DNA of 64,000 nucleotides from Sipunculus nudus (GCA_026874595.1 CM049318.1:33563956-33627955); one strand, 5' to 3'. Counted from the first letter of the stretch, positions 1-11,639 are shown. Program-made: numbers and translations. Notes: generated by a model from the letters alone, not told the origin.

Positions 1-44
1 GTCAATAGGGTCGTCCTATATACATATGTGTCTGTGTGTCTGTG

Positions 45-48
<4 letters not shown>

Positions 49-89
<41 letters not shown>
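49..89. repeat. (AT)n microsatellite
   Basis: Uninterrupted TA dinucleotides. Adjacent reading frames rich in Ile-Tyr repeats are artefacts of this tract. Confidence 0.95.
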
Positions 90-91
<2 letters not shown>

Positions 92-364
92 ATAGGCTTT
101 GGAGTGATTTGAAAGAGGGAAGGGGGCGTTTTGAGAGTGCATCGAGCACGGGGGCGCATAAAGTCCGAGAGGGGGGCCGGGTCTGGATTGGGAAAGGATA
201 TCCCCCTCCCAGGGTTTGAAAAATATTGAAATAAAATAAAACATAAAAATACATTTTTAAAGGAGATTTTAACCTTTTTCCCCATTTTTTATCACATGCT
301 GCACCACAGAAAAAATTCTTAATATTGAAATGAGATATATGATCATGCTTTTAACTTAACAAGC

Positions 365-541
365 AGGTCGACTTCAGCCGATAACATCCAAAGTATTCTT
401 CTAAAGATCCGGAGAAAATATATATTTATAAAGTTCAATTTTGTTGTACGTCACATTGATAACAGATTTATAAATAAAGGAAAACCCAAACATTGTAGCC
501 ACTAGCCGGTGCATGTGATTATGGCATCAACGTTATCCACT
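365..541 (-). pseudogene. FMO exon-3 fragment (relic E)
   Basis: On the minus strand this stretch matches the 3' half of exon 3 of the FMO genes in this window. The peptide [11 protein letters not shown] can be read, matching the [12 protein letters not shown] segment of the intact copies, after which the frame breaks. A recognisable but damaged match to the part encoding the [10 protein letters not shown] and NTLAVIG segments follows. No other exon is seen beside it, so it is the remnant of another copy, possibly continuing left of the window. It is unlikely to be expressed as protein. The damage is read directly from the sequence; the origin from a lost gene copy is inferred. Confidence 0.75.
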
Positions 542-812
542 AGTAATGCACGCACTCTATACCTGTAAAGCGTTACGTGATAACGTGCAACCATGGCAAC
601 CTCTTTGTGTTGTATATCAATATTCTCTAATCGTACTTGGACCAAAGAGTTTTACCGATTTCCCGAAACAAACGAAATATTCGAAAAATTTTAGATAATA
701 TTTTATTCTACATGAACACACTTTTTTTCAGGTATTCCTTATATTATTTGCACAATAATGCAGCTTTTGTTAATCACAATGTTGTAATCAAATAACCAAG
801 TCATGCAATTTG

Positions 813-874
<62 letters not shown>

Positions 875-1135
875 GGCATATAACTGTTATTCTCACAGTA
901 TGTTCAACACCAATTACAGGAGTAAAAATGTAATGTTCAAGCATATAAAACCATAAACAAATTAATTTTAATCTATATGCAAAATATCAAAATTAAAAAA
1001 TCCTGCCATCATACCGCTTTCTTCTCAGCTATACCAGTAAAATAATACCATACCTCCACCATTTGAGGATGACCTTCCAGAAGAATTTCTCTGAGGAACC
1101 AAAGCTCACTTAATAATACGAAATATCTCCTGCAG
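542..1135. other. AT-rich intergenic sequence
   Basis: I see no gene here. It contains a second (AT)n tract at 816-868 and otherwise simple AT-rich DNA. Confidence 0.6.
816..868. repeat. (AT)n microsatellite
   Basis: Uninterrupted TA repeats. Confidence 0.95.
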
Positions 1136-1139
1136 ATTG

Positions 1140-2035
1140 CTCGAATAAGCAAACAAAAGTACATTCGCATTTAAGGCCTGCTTACAGAAAAAAATATATA
1201 AATATATATAAGCCCCCAAACCTACGCATTAATGTCTCCAGCATATGAAATTAAAAAAAAGGACATGAAATTTAAATTATTTCCCTATACCACATCGTAG
1301 TGTTGAAATCCTTCCTAGCTATCCTTCGAAAAAGAATAATTTAGTATGCGACTTGTTTATACAAATAGCATTTAATATGTCTGCTAGCAAACATAAATAC
1401 AACTATCTGAACACCACAGATTATGTTTTAGATGAAATTATGGGCACATGCACAATGCCCGTTTGTTCATCTACTTTTGACTGAACCGGATTCCGTATTG
1501 TGTTATTTCATACATTAATATGTGACATAGCTGGTGAATAATGTTTTTACGCGGACGTCTATAAAGTTGTTTTTAACAAAACTGTAGCATTGGCGGGAAG
1601 GCATTGAGAATCGAACCTGTCAGATAATATATAAGCCTTTCCCGTTTCTGTTTTCTTGTTCAGACGGGTTTGAACAGTGTATTGCCTACATCCTATAGGA
1701 TGTGTTCGAACTCTTGCAGACTTATTCATTATTCATGAGGGTCGCAGAATTAGGGTACGTTAATGCGTGGTCATGTCACAGGCTTGGATGTATGAAGAAA
1801 ATATTTCATTTACTTTTCATAAAATCACGCTTTTTTCTCAAATTTTAGTATATTTAACAGTCATCCGATACTTAATTCTTTCTTCATGTATTTATTTATA
1901 TGTGTTTGAGTTGAAAGGTTAAAATAAAACGGTACATTTTATCCGGGTTACTGAAGTCATTGTAATGAAACTGTGTCCCGTCTAGTCTCCTCCACTCTTC
2001 TTCCGTTTAATATGTTGTTTTTGTCACACCCTATA
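1140..2035. repeat. 3' flank of FMO copy A, duplicated in copy B flank
   Basis: This stretch is recognisably similar to 13190-14100 in the same orientation. Shared landmarks include a 'taagcccc' segment, a 'tgttgaaatcc' segment, 'aatgcgtggtcatgtcac' and 'catgtatttattta'. It is the downstream flank of the tandem duplication that produced FMO copies A and B. No separate gene is seen. Confidence 0.7.
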
Positions 2036-2050
2036 TTTCTGATTAGTTGT
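2036..2050. repeat. LINE target-site duplication, left copy
   Basis: Fifteen bases identical to 3738-3752, bracketing the LINE insertion. Confidence 0.85.
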
Positions 2051-3737
2051 AGGTAGACTACAAAAACAGATTAACCAGTTACAAATATTTTGCTGCAGAT
2101 ATGGTATGAAAATTAATTTAGACAAAACTAAAATCATGGTTTTTAGGAGAGGAGGTATTACTAAGAAAACAGAAAAATGGTATTTTAAAGGTAAACCAAT
2201 AAATCTTGTTTCTCAGTATAAATATTTGGGCATTACCTTTACTCCTAAACTGTCATGGCATAGGACACAACAACAGCAAGCTCTGCAGGCAGCAAAGGCA
2301 GTGCAAGTAACCAAGAACTTTAATCAACATAATAATTTAACAGTGAAGCAAGTTTTTAAGCTATTTGATAGCATGGTAGCACCAATATTAATGTATGGGA
2401 GCGAGCTATGGGGACATAGTAAATCAGAAATAATAGAAAGGGTTCATTATAAATTTTGCAAATATATATTAAATGTTGGAAGCACTACTACAAATGCAGC
2501 TGTCTTAGGAGATTGTGGACGTTTTCCTTTATTTGTGACATATTCAGTTCAGTGCATCAAATACTGGTTAAGGTTGCTGCATATGGAAGAGGAAAGATAT
2601 CCAAGACGTTTATATATTTTATTAAAGAAACTTGATGAAAATGGTAAATCAACATGGGTAACAGGAGTGAAATCTTTACTATTTCAGACTGGTTTTGGTT
2701 TTATATGGATGGCTCAAGAAGTCGGTGATTGTAACTGGTTTATAAGTTGTTTTAAAGAAAGATTGATAGATATGGCACAACAGAACTGGAGTAGTGATGT
2801 AAAATCAAGTAATAAGTTACAGTATTATGGTCTTTTCAAAACCATGTTGAATGTTGAAAAATATATCAGTTGTGTATCTAATAAATACCACGAAACTGCA
2901 TTAGCTAAATTAAGATGTTCAGATCACAAAGACAAATAGAAACAGGACGACAAAATGGATTGGATAGAGAAGAAAGAGTCTGTAAATATTGTATAAGGTA
3001 TGGTTATAACATTATAAAAGATGAGAGGCACTTCCTGTTGGAATGTCCTTTATATAAGGAATTTCGGTTTAAATATTTTGAAAAAGACATGCAAGAGTCA
3101 ACAGAATATAATTTTAAAAAGATATTGAAATCAGAAAATACATGTGAAATAACTGAACTAGCTGCTTATGTATATCATGCTTTCAGCTTAAGGAAATCAA
3201 CAATAGGAGACTGATAAATTTGCATTTTGTGTATTATGTATCTTATAATGTTTGTAACACTACTTTAACTTAATATTTCAGCCACCAGAATACCATATGT
3301 GAGTATATTGTATGAATTTTTAGGTATATAAGTAACCGTATTATTTTTCTTATTATTGAGTTGTTTTTTTTCTGGGTTTTTTTTTTCTGTTTGTATGTTT
3401 TTTTTTGTTGCTTGTTTGTATTTTTATTTTATTATTTTATTTTATTTATTTATTTTTTTTATTTATTTTTTTTTTTAAATTAATTTTTATTTATTTATTC
3501 ATTTTTTTTATTTATTTATTTATTTTTCTTTATTTGATTTGATTAATTATTTAATAGTTTTTCACTTTTTTCTCCTCTTATTATTGCGTTATTACTATTC
3601 ATAGTTTATTTTAAATGCTTCGTTCATATTGTTAACGTAGTTGTTGCTTGAAATTGAATGGTACATATGAACCACATGAATGTTGGAACTTTGGGCCTGA
3701 GGCCTTGTTTTCCTGAATAAACTGTTTTCTGTTTCTG
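2051..3737 (+). mobile_element. 5'-truncated non-LTR retrotransposon (LINE) with target duplication
   Basis: A 277-aa reading frame (2106-2939) resembles the C-terminal end of LINE reverse transcriptases: YLGITF, then APILMYGSELWG near residues 91-102. A second frame (about 2930-3214) continues with CKYC and HFLLEC, a C-x2-C/H-x4-C zinc-binding-like motif typical of LINE C-termini. The two frames are offset by one base near 2930, so the copy is frameshifted. A T-rich tail region (3360-3560) follows, and the element ends in 'aataaa' plus short repeats of 'tttctg'. It is flanked by an identical 15-bp sequence, tttctgattagttgt, at 2036-2050 and 3738-3752. The 5' part of the element is missing. 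The matching place 3' of FMO copy B (about 14126-14150) has no insertion. The superfamily (CR1/Jockey-like) is not certain. Confidence 0.9.
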
Positions 3738-3752
3738 TTTCTGATTAGTTGT
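3738..3752. repeat. LINE target-site duplication, right copy
   Basis: Fifteen bases identical to 2036-2050, immediately after the 'tttctg' tail of the LINE. Confidence 0.85.
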
Positions 3753-3789
3753 TATTTTATTCAACAAAAAAATATCACTTGTAATTCTT

Positions 3790-6700
3790 TTACTGTTGTA
3801 TAAAGGACTTTAGGAAAGTTTTTGGCTCCTTCCAGAACGCTGTGGAAATATTGTAGTCGTGTGTCTTTAGTATGAACCAGAGTCCAGTTGCCAGGGCTGC
3901 CGCTAGCGCCATCTTGGGAAGGCGGGAAGAACCATTCATGTCGTCTGCTTTGTGACCTTTCACTTTCCTGGTTTGGAAAGGACGCCGGACCCTGTCCATG
4001 GTTCCAAGAATAACTGTTTCCGCCTTCGACCACTTGCCGGGACCCTCGAGTCTGTACTGGACAGGAGTGCACGGCCCGAAAAAGAGGGCGCGCCATAATC
4101 GGTGATTCAGAAAAAAATGTCTCCATGTCGACAAAAGAGAACAAATGCAATGTCACATTGCAGGGAACCAGTAGTACTATGTTATTGGTCTGCACAGAAA
4201 ATTACAGAATTCCAGAAATTACAATCCACAGCACAATGCTTATTTCAGGCGGATCTACCGTTGTCCATTTTACTTGGGGAAGACAGACAACAGTATACTT
4301 AGATTTTGAGTTACAGACTTTTACACATTGGCTAAGAAATATATCCTTTATGTCCTGAAATTGACTGTGACAAATGTATCTTATTAATAGTGAAATGGCG
4401 TTTGTGTAAGATTTTGGACATTACTAATATTTAATATGAAGCTTCCGATAAATTCACCACTACAGGAAATTCCTTTAAACCAACTTTGTTTTCTGTGGGT
4501 AGACATATTTTTAATAATGAAGGTCTCACAAAGGTGTAAAAAATATCTCAACATCTGTGTAAGGGATAAAAGACAAATTAAAATATTACTCGCTTCAACT
4601 TACAAAGATTCGGCTCACAGCAGATAAGATATGCCACTTCATCCATGTACGGCACAAAGTCCACCTGTAATGTGTGACGTGTTGACTTGACGTAACGGGC
4701 TGCCATCTCAACCTGTTTCTGTTTTATGTCTTTTAGCATCACAGCTCGGCTCGGTAGATTCACCAGTCCCTGAGACAGAAGAAAATTATACAAAATATTT
4801 TAGTCATTACCCAGGCATTGGTTCCACATTTTCATTTGCGTACTGGATGAAAGTGGCCTTAATACAGGAGTGGCCGTTATACAGGACTTGACCAAGATAG
4901 GAAAGTTAAAATGTAACACGAAACCAAGTTCAAATCTTTATTACAATCAACAAAATAAACGTATATACAGAGTATTAGTATAATTACTGTTATCAATAAA
5001 AAAAATAAAAAAAATACAATCACGTTCACCCTATTTGTAACAATTACCAACAATATATACAAATACAGTATTTGTTATTAAATTACAAACAGATTGTATG
5101 TCAATAATATTTGTAAAAATGTGGAGAAGCCCTTTGTATCCATCAAAACATACTAATGTCATTCGTCACTTAAATGACTAATACCCTGATTAAGATCCGG
5201 CTCGCACGACTGATTCACAAACATACACGCTGGTGGGAACACATGCCTTACTATTGTGCATACTAACGAGGCTGCGTAGGGTAGTGCGACACTGCCTATG
5301 TGTCAAACAAGTCAGTCACGGTCGAGTGGTTACCTTCATCCAGGCACTCATTAACAGACAGGAATATGTGTTGCGAACACTTGTGTAATGATGTTGAGGT
5401 CAGAAGTGGCCGCTCGATTTGTTGAGCCCATGTCAAGAAGTCATTGCCCCTGACCGTAATTGAGGCGTTTCCCGGCCTGCGGGACCAAGAGACCTGGCCG
5501 TAATAGGAATAGTGGAGTGACCGTAATTGACAACAAAATGATTATGAAATATAACGGTCAAAAATTCGGGACCGGAAAATCTGACCGTTATAGACGTATT
5601 GACCGTTAATGAGGCGTGGCCGTTAGCAGGCGTTCTACTGTATTCTGCTTCGATTTACCGATTGTTTTTAGACTGTATTTTTATGTGAATTTAAATTTAC
5701 GCAACTTATTGGTATTGACATAAAGATGATTTTAAAACTGAAGACACACAAAGCGTTACAAGATCGGTTATTTTATAATCACCTTTAATACGCGGGTCGC
5801 TGCACGACTTTGTATTTCTGCTAATGGCATTACTGAACCAAGAGGCTGAACGCAGCCGATAACAGCCAAGGTATTCTTTTCAAGATCTGGAGGAAATATG
5901 TATTTATAAAGTTCAACTTGGTTGTCCTTCACATTGATGACAGATTTATCAATAAAGGGGAACCCAAACACGTAGCCAGTACATGTGATTATAGTGTCGA
6001 TGATGTCCACGTACGTTCCCTCGACAAACTCAACTCCGTCCTTCGTAAATCTCTTGACGTTTGGTTTGAACAGCTCCGCGCAGTATCAGACCCGGGACGA
6101 AGTCACTGAGAGATGGATGGGCTTGCAGTGGTCCATGTTCTGGCTGAAGGTCGTATAGGGCGTGGTCGAAGCGTTTCTTGGCGTCTTGATTGAACACTTC
6201 TGGACTAAAGACGGAAGGTAGTAAAAAAGGCAGCTGGTGATCCTAGAGTTCAAAACCATATCAAAGGAAATTCAGAATGCTGCCATCCGAGGAAAAATCC
6301 AGGTCCCCCGCTTTCGTCATTATGAAGATCTCACATCCAAACCTGATATAAAAATATGTCAATACTTATAGTTACATCTGTCACGTGAAATAACTTGTGA
6401 ATATAAACAAAGATTGAGAGAAGAAATTCACTCCTTAGAACACCAAATACGGGATTATGACAATATTCCAAGATATTAAAGGTCAGATTAACCATGGTAA
6501 ATATAGGAAATGGTTTGGGATTTTAGGTTTAAGTGACAATAAACGGGATTTTCTAATAACCAATATAACAGAATCGGCTTGACTGTATATATTACGAAAC
6601 ATGCACAGTGCCGTCACCTTCAAGAAAGCTTAGCCAGTGATGCATGTCGATAACTATCCGTTTGTGGACCTTAAACTAATTTTTCATAAAAAATTACATT

Positions 6701-7204
6701 TTGACGAATATTGCTATTTTCTAAAAATATTTCTATTTATTTTGAGCAATGTTTATGTCTTCTTTTAAATAATTATCTTTTGAAAGACTTGTGCGCTGTC
6801 TGGCTTCATTTCAAAAGAAGGGATTTTAACAGTCGTTATACATCAGTATAGATATAGGTATTGATATAGTATAGATCATTCAGCATTTAACTGATGTAAT
6901 TATTAAGTCCAAAACGCTGGTAATAGCTGGTAAAATACTCAATGAGTTTTGTGTTGTGGCTATAGTTTGGGAAGTCCTCAGGTATGGGGTAGTCGCTGTA
7001 GCAAGTCATCTCTTTACTGGTGTTGATTACGGTCGTTTCCATGACGGTGGACTGGCCTTCACGAATGTCATCCTTAAAGTTCCACATTCCACCGATATAT
7101 TTTGTTCTTTCAAAACATACAGGCTGGAGGCCCTCATCTAGACAGCACTTGATGGCCGGGAGACCACTGGCTCCAGCACCGATGATAGCAACACGTCCAG
7201 CCAT
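3790..7204 (-). pseudogene. Flavin-containing monooxygenase pseudogene (copy A)
   Basis: Exon 1 (6891-7204) encodes the FAD-binding start with GAGASG at residues 9-14 and is open, but its donor reads CAG|TT where copies B and C have CAG|GT. Exons 2 and 3 survive only as a fused block (5783-6342): near 6309 the first ~33 bases of exon 2 join a point about 25 bases into exon 3. This removes the rest of exon 2, including the NADPH-binding GxGxSA motif and the FMO signature, and intron 2. In exon 3 a 5-base and a 1-base deletion relative to B break the frame. Exon 4 (4604-4769) is open with a good acceptor and donor. Exon 5 (3790-4124) has AT instead of AG at its acceptor and a small indel near its C-terminus. 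Loss of function is inferred from these lesions. A TA-flanked transposon occupies intron 3. Confidence 0.9.
4843..5640. mobile_element. TA-flanked DNA transposon, Tc1/mariner-pogo-like, non-autonomous
   Basis: Lies in intron 3 of FMO copy A and is absent from the same intron of copy B, where the flanking sequence runs straight through. TA is found on both sides (4841-4842 and 5641-5642). The right end, read outward in reverse, begins CAGTAGAACGCC, like the ends of Tigger/pogo elements. Both ends carry several copies of a 'ggccgtta'/'gaccgttata' motif. No transposase frame is visible in the roughly 800 bp. The superfamily assignment rests on the TA target and end similarity only. Confidence 0.6.
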
Positions 7205-7384
7205 GTCTGCAAATAAAGGCCCGACTGTTTTTTAACGACCTCGTTCCTCATGCACAAGCTATCCATGCGTGCTATAATCATGTCACACGGAAACGCTCTG
7301 ATTTCTTCTACTAACATAAAACAGCTTTGCTGGTATAGCCGGTCTCCCAGGACAAAAGAACGAGTTTGAAGCATTTTTTTTTTC

Positions 7385-7890
7385 TACAAAAAACAGACAT
7401 ACATCATATAGTATTCTCCGGCGTACCGGTTCAAACCAATGTATATTACTATCTTTTTTTGTTTTTCTTTTTAATTCAGTTACCTTTGTAGATAGGATTA
7501 CATTGACCTAGCCTTTAAAGTTTTTGAGATGGCATTTTTGCTTAGGTATTTTTTTATGGATGGATAGTGGCGCGTTTTCATATATCTAGAATCAGCCACT
7601 CTGCCTGTTTTTTTTTTTTTTTTTTGCAGAGCATCACTTGTGCACTGCCTGTGACATAATTAAAGTTGGTCACTTAAAACCATGGTCATATATCTGTGAT
7701 ACAAAGTTAAAAATTATAACGTCACCATTTTAACAATTGGCTTAGGCCTGTACAAAATTATTGCAACTGCGCCTTACCTTTAAAAGGTGGCCTTAAATGT
7801 TTTATCTTTATTTCATTGAGAACTTAGATGGTCAATAATATATTTTGACTCTATTTTTATTAATTTCAGTATTTGTCCCAACAATTCTTA
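7385..7890. other. Intergenic sequence upstream of FMO copy A
   Basis: No gene is seen. The first ~200 bases upstream of the FMO start codon are similar to the region upstream of copy B up to the insertion point of the 756-bp element there, so the promoter side was part of the duplication. Homopolymer T tracts occur near 7375 and 7605. Confidence 0.5.
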
Positions 7891-8025
7891 TACTCATTTT
7901 ATATTACCACTTTGACCTTCACCAGCAAGTGTTCCATAATGCACACTTTTAGAAGTATTCTCTAATTGCATAAAAATCAGCTGTACCAATCACATGCAAG
8001 ATTTTTTCCCATCTTATTAAGTTGT
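7890..8025 (+). repeat. Direct repeat, copy 1 of 2
   Basis: About 130 bases nearly identical to 9377-9506 in the same orientation, including 'tttatattaccactttgacc' and 'cagctgtaccaatcacatgc'. The two copies flank a SINE. The family is not recognised. Confidence 0.85.
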
Positions 8026-8724
8026 AGTTACCCAATCACTGTGGAAAGGATCCAATTGATATGTGGAAAAAAGGCCAAGGTCATAGGTCAGGGATGTTCA
8101 AATAAAAACTTACTTTATAGACCATCTCTATTTTTCGTGTATATACCATTGCACTCCAACTGGTACATCTCACTGTGTGGCTGTAATTGTGAGCGACACT
8201 TGTGATATATGATTCCCTTTGTATCAGCCCTTTTAAAGATAAGAACATCATTAGTGCATAACGAATATTATGTTGGCCCTGGAAGGCTTAAGACTAAGAG
8301 TATTGTATTAAGGTTTAGCTACTGATTTATAAGATGATGGGAACATTTTGCAGTTTATTTTATGGAATCATAGCAATAAACTTACTTTTCCAGATATAAA
8401 AATATTTTTTTTATACCAATCATCAGATATACCAGCAAGCGTTTCTTTTCTTTCAGGTTCTGCAGTTTACCTACCATACTGATCCCATTAAAAAGCAAGG
8501 TGATAATTAAATAATATTGGTCTTGCACCTTACATTAGCGTGTCGAAAAATATGATATGAGAGCTCTCCCACCTGATCGTGCCTTTTGAATTGTTTTGGA
8601 CATTCATTTATGTAACATTCTTTAAAGAAATTGCCACAAGTTTGGTCTCTTATTGGAGGATGTGTGATATCAAATGTCAAACTTGTCAGAAATCCATTAT
8701 GTCTGCGAGGTAGCCAGCTAGGAA

Positions 8725-8736
8725 ATCCTTTTGTCA
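8725..8736. repeat. SINE target-site duplication, left copy
   Basis: Twelve bases, atccttttgtca, repeated at 9163-9174. Confidence 0.85.
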
Positions 8737-9162
8737 CCCGCTTCTGTGGCTCAGGGGTAGAGCGCAGGACTCAAAGCCGGGAGATCGTGAGTTCGAATCT
8801 CAGCCGAGGAGGTGAGATTTTTCACGGTCGGCCCCCACCCAGGGTATGCGCTCTGCAGGCCTGATGGGAAGGTCGTGCCTAACGGCCGTGTTTTACTCAC
8901 AAACGAGTGCGCCTTTCGGGGGCTCTTTTAGTGGTATGACCCAGCAATGGGCATGACTACGCGCCCAGGGCCCATAGGTGCAGTAGTCACCGGGCTGATT
9001 AATGCCAGGATATAAAATGAGAGGAAGCGTGTGATACTGCCCTGTCACGTAGTCTGAAACCGAAATGGAAATCTGCAGATGTGCATATATGTAGTTAAGT
9101 TAGCATTTAAAAAATGGAGGCGGTTACCTCCACAAAATAATATATAAAATAAAATAAAAAAT
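8737..9162 (+). mobile_element. tRNA-derived SINE, full length
   Basis: The 5' head contains internal RNA polymerase III promoter boxes: a box A-like GTGGCTCAGGGGTAGAGCG at about 8746 and a box B-like GAGTTCGAATCTC at about 8790. A unique body of about 300 bases follows, ending in an (ATAAA)-rich tail. A perfect 12-bp direct repeat flanks it. The head looks like a tRNA, but the long body, tail and target duplication show it is a SINE and not a tRNA gene. A truncated relative is at 24236-24360. Confidence 0.9.
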
Positions 9163-9174
9163 ATCCTTTTGTCA
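9163..9174. repeat. SINE target-site duplication, right copy
   Basis: Identical to 8725-8736. Confidence 0.85.
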
Positions 9175-9376
9175 GTGCAGTTTCTGTGATTTTTTATGTG
9201 TGGTCCCTTTTAGAGGATGTTTGTTGTCGGATTTCAGACCTGACAGAAATCCAAAAGTGGCCACCAGGTAGCCATTTCAAATGTCTTTGAACATTTTATC
9301 CTAAGAACTGTCAATGCAGTAGGACATATATTAATGTAATCTTGCAAAGGATTGGGTCAAGGATTTCTTAATTGTT

Positions 9377-9506
9377 TATACTATTTTTATATTACCACTT
9401 TGACCTTCACCAGCAAGTGTCCCATAATGCACACTTTAAGAAGTCTTCTCTTATTGCATAAAAATCAGCTGTACCAATCACATGCAAGTTTTTTTCATCT
9501 TATTAA
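9377..9506 (+). repeat. Direct repeat, copy 2 of 2
   Basis: Second copy of the repeat at 7890-8025. Confidence 0.85.
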
Positions 9507-9631
9507 TTTACATCTTGTTGAAAGGTAATGACGTTCAGTTAAAGAACGTTAATTCGAAGTCCAGCTGTGACGTGACATGTTACTGATGTTGAAACAGCTA
9601 GGCTGAGAAGTATACCTTCAAACTAATATCA

Positions 9632-9634
<3 letters not shown>

Positions 9635-9689
<55 letters not shown>
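9635..9689. repeat. (AT)n microsatellite
   Basis: Uninterrupted TA repeats. Confidence 0.95.
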
Positions 9690-9692
<3 letters not shown>

Positions 9693-10171
9693 AGCGACAT
9701 TTCTCATACACTCATCAAGATGATGGCACATTTGATTGTAGTCTTTAATAGCAGTCGCTCATGTAAAACTGAAATTCACACAAATTGATGGTCTAAGTCG
9801 CCTGCTGTTAATATTATAATACTGTGCTATTGCTGTGAATAAAGCAAACCATATAAGATTTCTCAGTTTGTTCTATAAACATTACAACATGTATGTGGGT
9901 ACTGTTATTTTACTTGAATACATGTGTTCATGATGCTATTCTAATAGACGGTATAAATACACAAACCCCAAAGTGTTCTATTACTGAAGTTCTCATGCTA
10001 GTTAAACTTATCTAGATATATAAAACAATGTATTAGGTGCAGTGGAAAAAATACAAGAATAAACAAATCTTGCATCATGCTACATTTCAAGTCTGTAATC
10101 ACTTAACAAGCACTCAAACTTGTTATAAAAAAATCCTTGGTGTCGGTATATCAGGCCGCATGCAGGGCTAT
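9690..10171. other. Intergenic sequence
   Basis: I see no gene or known repeat here. Confidence 0.5.
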
Positions 10172-10335
10172 CAGGGGCCTGTTGCAATAACATTTTACTG
10201 GACTTAAGCCCAGTTGGGGGCCTACATACCATGATTACAATTGTGACGTCATAATGGTTACCATGGTGACACACAGATGCCCCTGGGCTTAAGTCACCTG
10301 CATGACTTTAGTCACCTTATTGCAACACACCCCTG
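10172..10335. mobile_element. MITE with CAGGGG...CCCCTG inverted ends
   Basis: The left end CAGGGGCCTGTTGCAATAA and the right end read in reverse, CAGGGGTGTGTTGCAATAA, match at 17 of 19 positions. The interior also contains inverted 'cttaagcccag'/'ctgggcttaag' segments, so the whole element could fold into a long hairpin. No clear target duplication is visible, so the superfamily cannot be fixed. Confidence 0.7.
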
Positions 10336-10339
10336 GTGA

Positions 10340-10900
10340 CTAAAATGTAAACAAAAGCGAGTCTAACTCTGGCGCATCAGAGCACATGCAGGCCCATCTC
10401 GTGACCGAAATGTACACGAAAGCAGGCCTATCTCAAACGTAAAGCGATCCCGCCTGGCATCACAAAATTTAAACATGCGAACGTATCATTACTTCAATGC
10501 AAATACTAATACAAACAGTATATACTAACAGTGTATACTAAAGAAACGTTAATAAGCGCTCTTTCATTTACTCTACTAGTCAGACTCCGTCAAACCTGAC
10601 TTCACATCAAAGTTTCGAGGCGGCAAAAAGAGTAACAAAGTTTAAAAGATACCTTCAACATTGATATACCACGTAAAACATCGATATACATCTATTCTAA
10701 GGCACGTTGTAATAGCCAATTCGTCCGTTACACGGTTATCGGCTGTCCTCAAGCTACTTCTGCAAAGCGCGCTCACATGCGATACAATAAAAAATGGCTA
10801 CCAATGACCCCAGCAATCGTCATCACCAACGAGGTCAAAGGTCATGGTTTATACCGTCAAGACTAAATAAAACTAAGCTGAACATATGCTCTACCGACCG
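10340..10900. other. Intergenic sequence
   Basis: No gene recognised. Reading frames at the right end run into the (AT)n tract and are not credible. Confidence 0.5.
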
Positions 10901-10904
10901 CAGC

Positions 10905-10906
<2 letters not shown>

Positions 10907-10971
<65 letters not shown>
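10907..10971. repeat. (AT)n microsatellite
   Basis: More than 30 uninterrupted TA repeats. Confidence 0.95.
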
Positions 10972-10972
<1 letters not shown>

Positions 10973-10989
10973 GATAAAATGCTAACACG

Positions 10990-11135
10990 TCTAATATATG
11001 ATATATATGCTTACACATGTATATGTAGACATTGTGCAGGCAGCATTTATTTATGCATTCATATTCCTGAGCGACCCAATCACGTTTTTCCAACCATTTA
11101 CTGTACTGCACTCTAATACACTGCAAAGACAATCT
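10990..11135. repeat. Upstream duplicated segment (A side)
   Basis: Similar to 21947-22110 in the same orientation, sharing 'gatatatatgctt', a 'tgaacaacccc/tgagcgaccca' stretch, 'cgtttttc' and 'tgtactg'. Marks the upstream reach of the A/B segmental duplication. Confidence 0.6.
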
Positions 11136-11427
11136 ATTAGTCATTATCAATGCGGAAAACAGCCGATACTCATAACATTAATCTAAATGCTATGAATAAG
11201 GAATGTCCTTGTTAAAGGGGTTAACCTCCGGATTAGTAGTAATATACTTAGCAAATTTTATTAGAATTTTTTCTACTTACACAAATATCATCTGCAATTG
11301 TTGTAATTGAAAGTTTGTTTTTCCTCACAAAGGCAACGTTTGAAAAAAAATCTTCTAATAATATTGTTTGTACCATATCGCAAACTGTATAACACTGACT
11401 TTTATACAGACTAAAACAGGGTGTGTG

Positions 11428-11470
11428 CGACACACACACACACACACTCTCGCTCTCTCTTTCTCTCTTA
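11428..11470. repeat. (CA)n / (CT)n simple sequence
   Basis: A CA tract runs directly into a CT-rich tract. Confidence 0.9.
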
Positions 11471-11639
11471 TATACATGCAGGAGTTTTCGGCGCCCCCAT
11501 TAACGCTGAATACGCCCTAGCTTTCTGCAGCCTGGCATTGGTGTGTCGTGTGATGGACATTTTAACCGCTAGAGAACTCCCCGATGTCTTTAGGTCTCAT
11601 TTGTTGCTTGCCTGAAAACGAAGATTTCTGCAAGCATGT

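Noticed and set aside
3761-4358. Several overlapping frames at 3.8-4.4 kb on both strands
   Set aside because: Shadows of FMO copy A exon 5; none has its own family resemblance.
8745-8815. A tRNA gene on the plus strand
   Set aside because: The A and B boxes belong to a SINE: a 300-bp body, an A-rich tail and 12-bp target repeats follow, and the acceptor stem does not pair well.
10794-11150. Frames rich in Ile-Tyr repeats
   Set aside because: Translation of an (AT)n tract.
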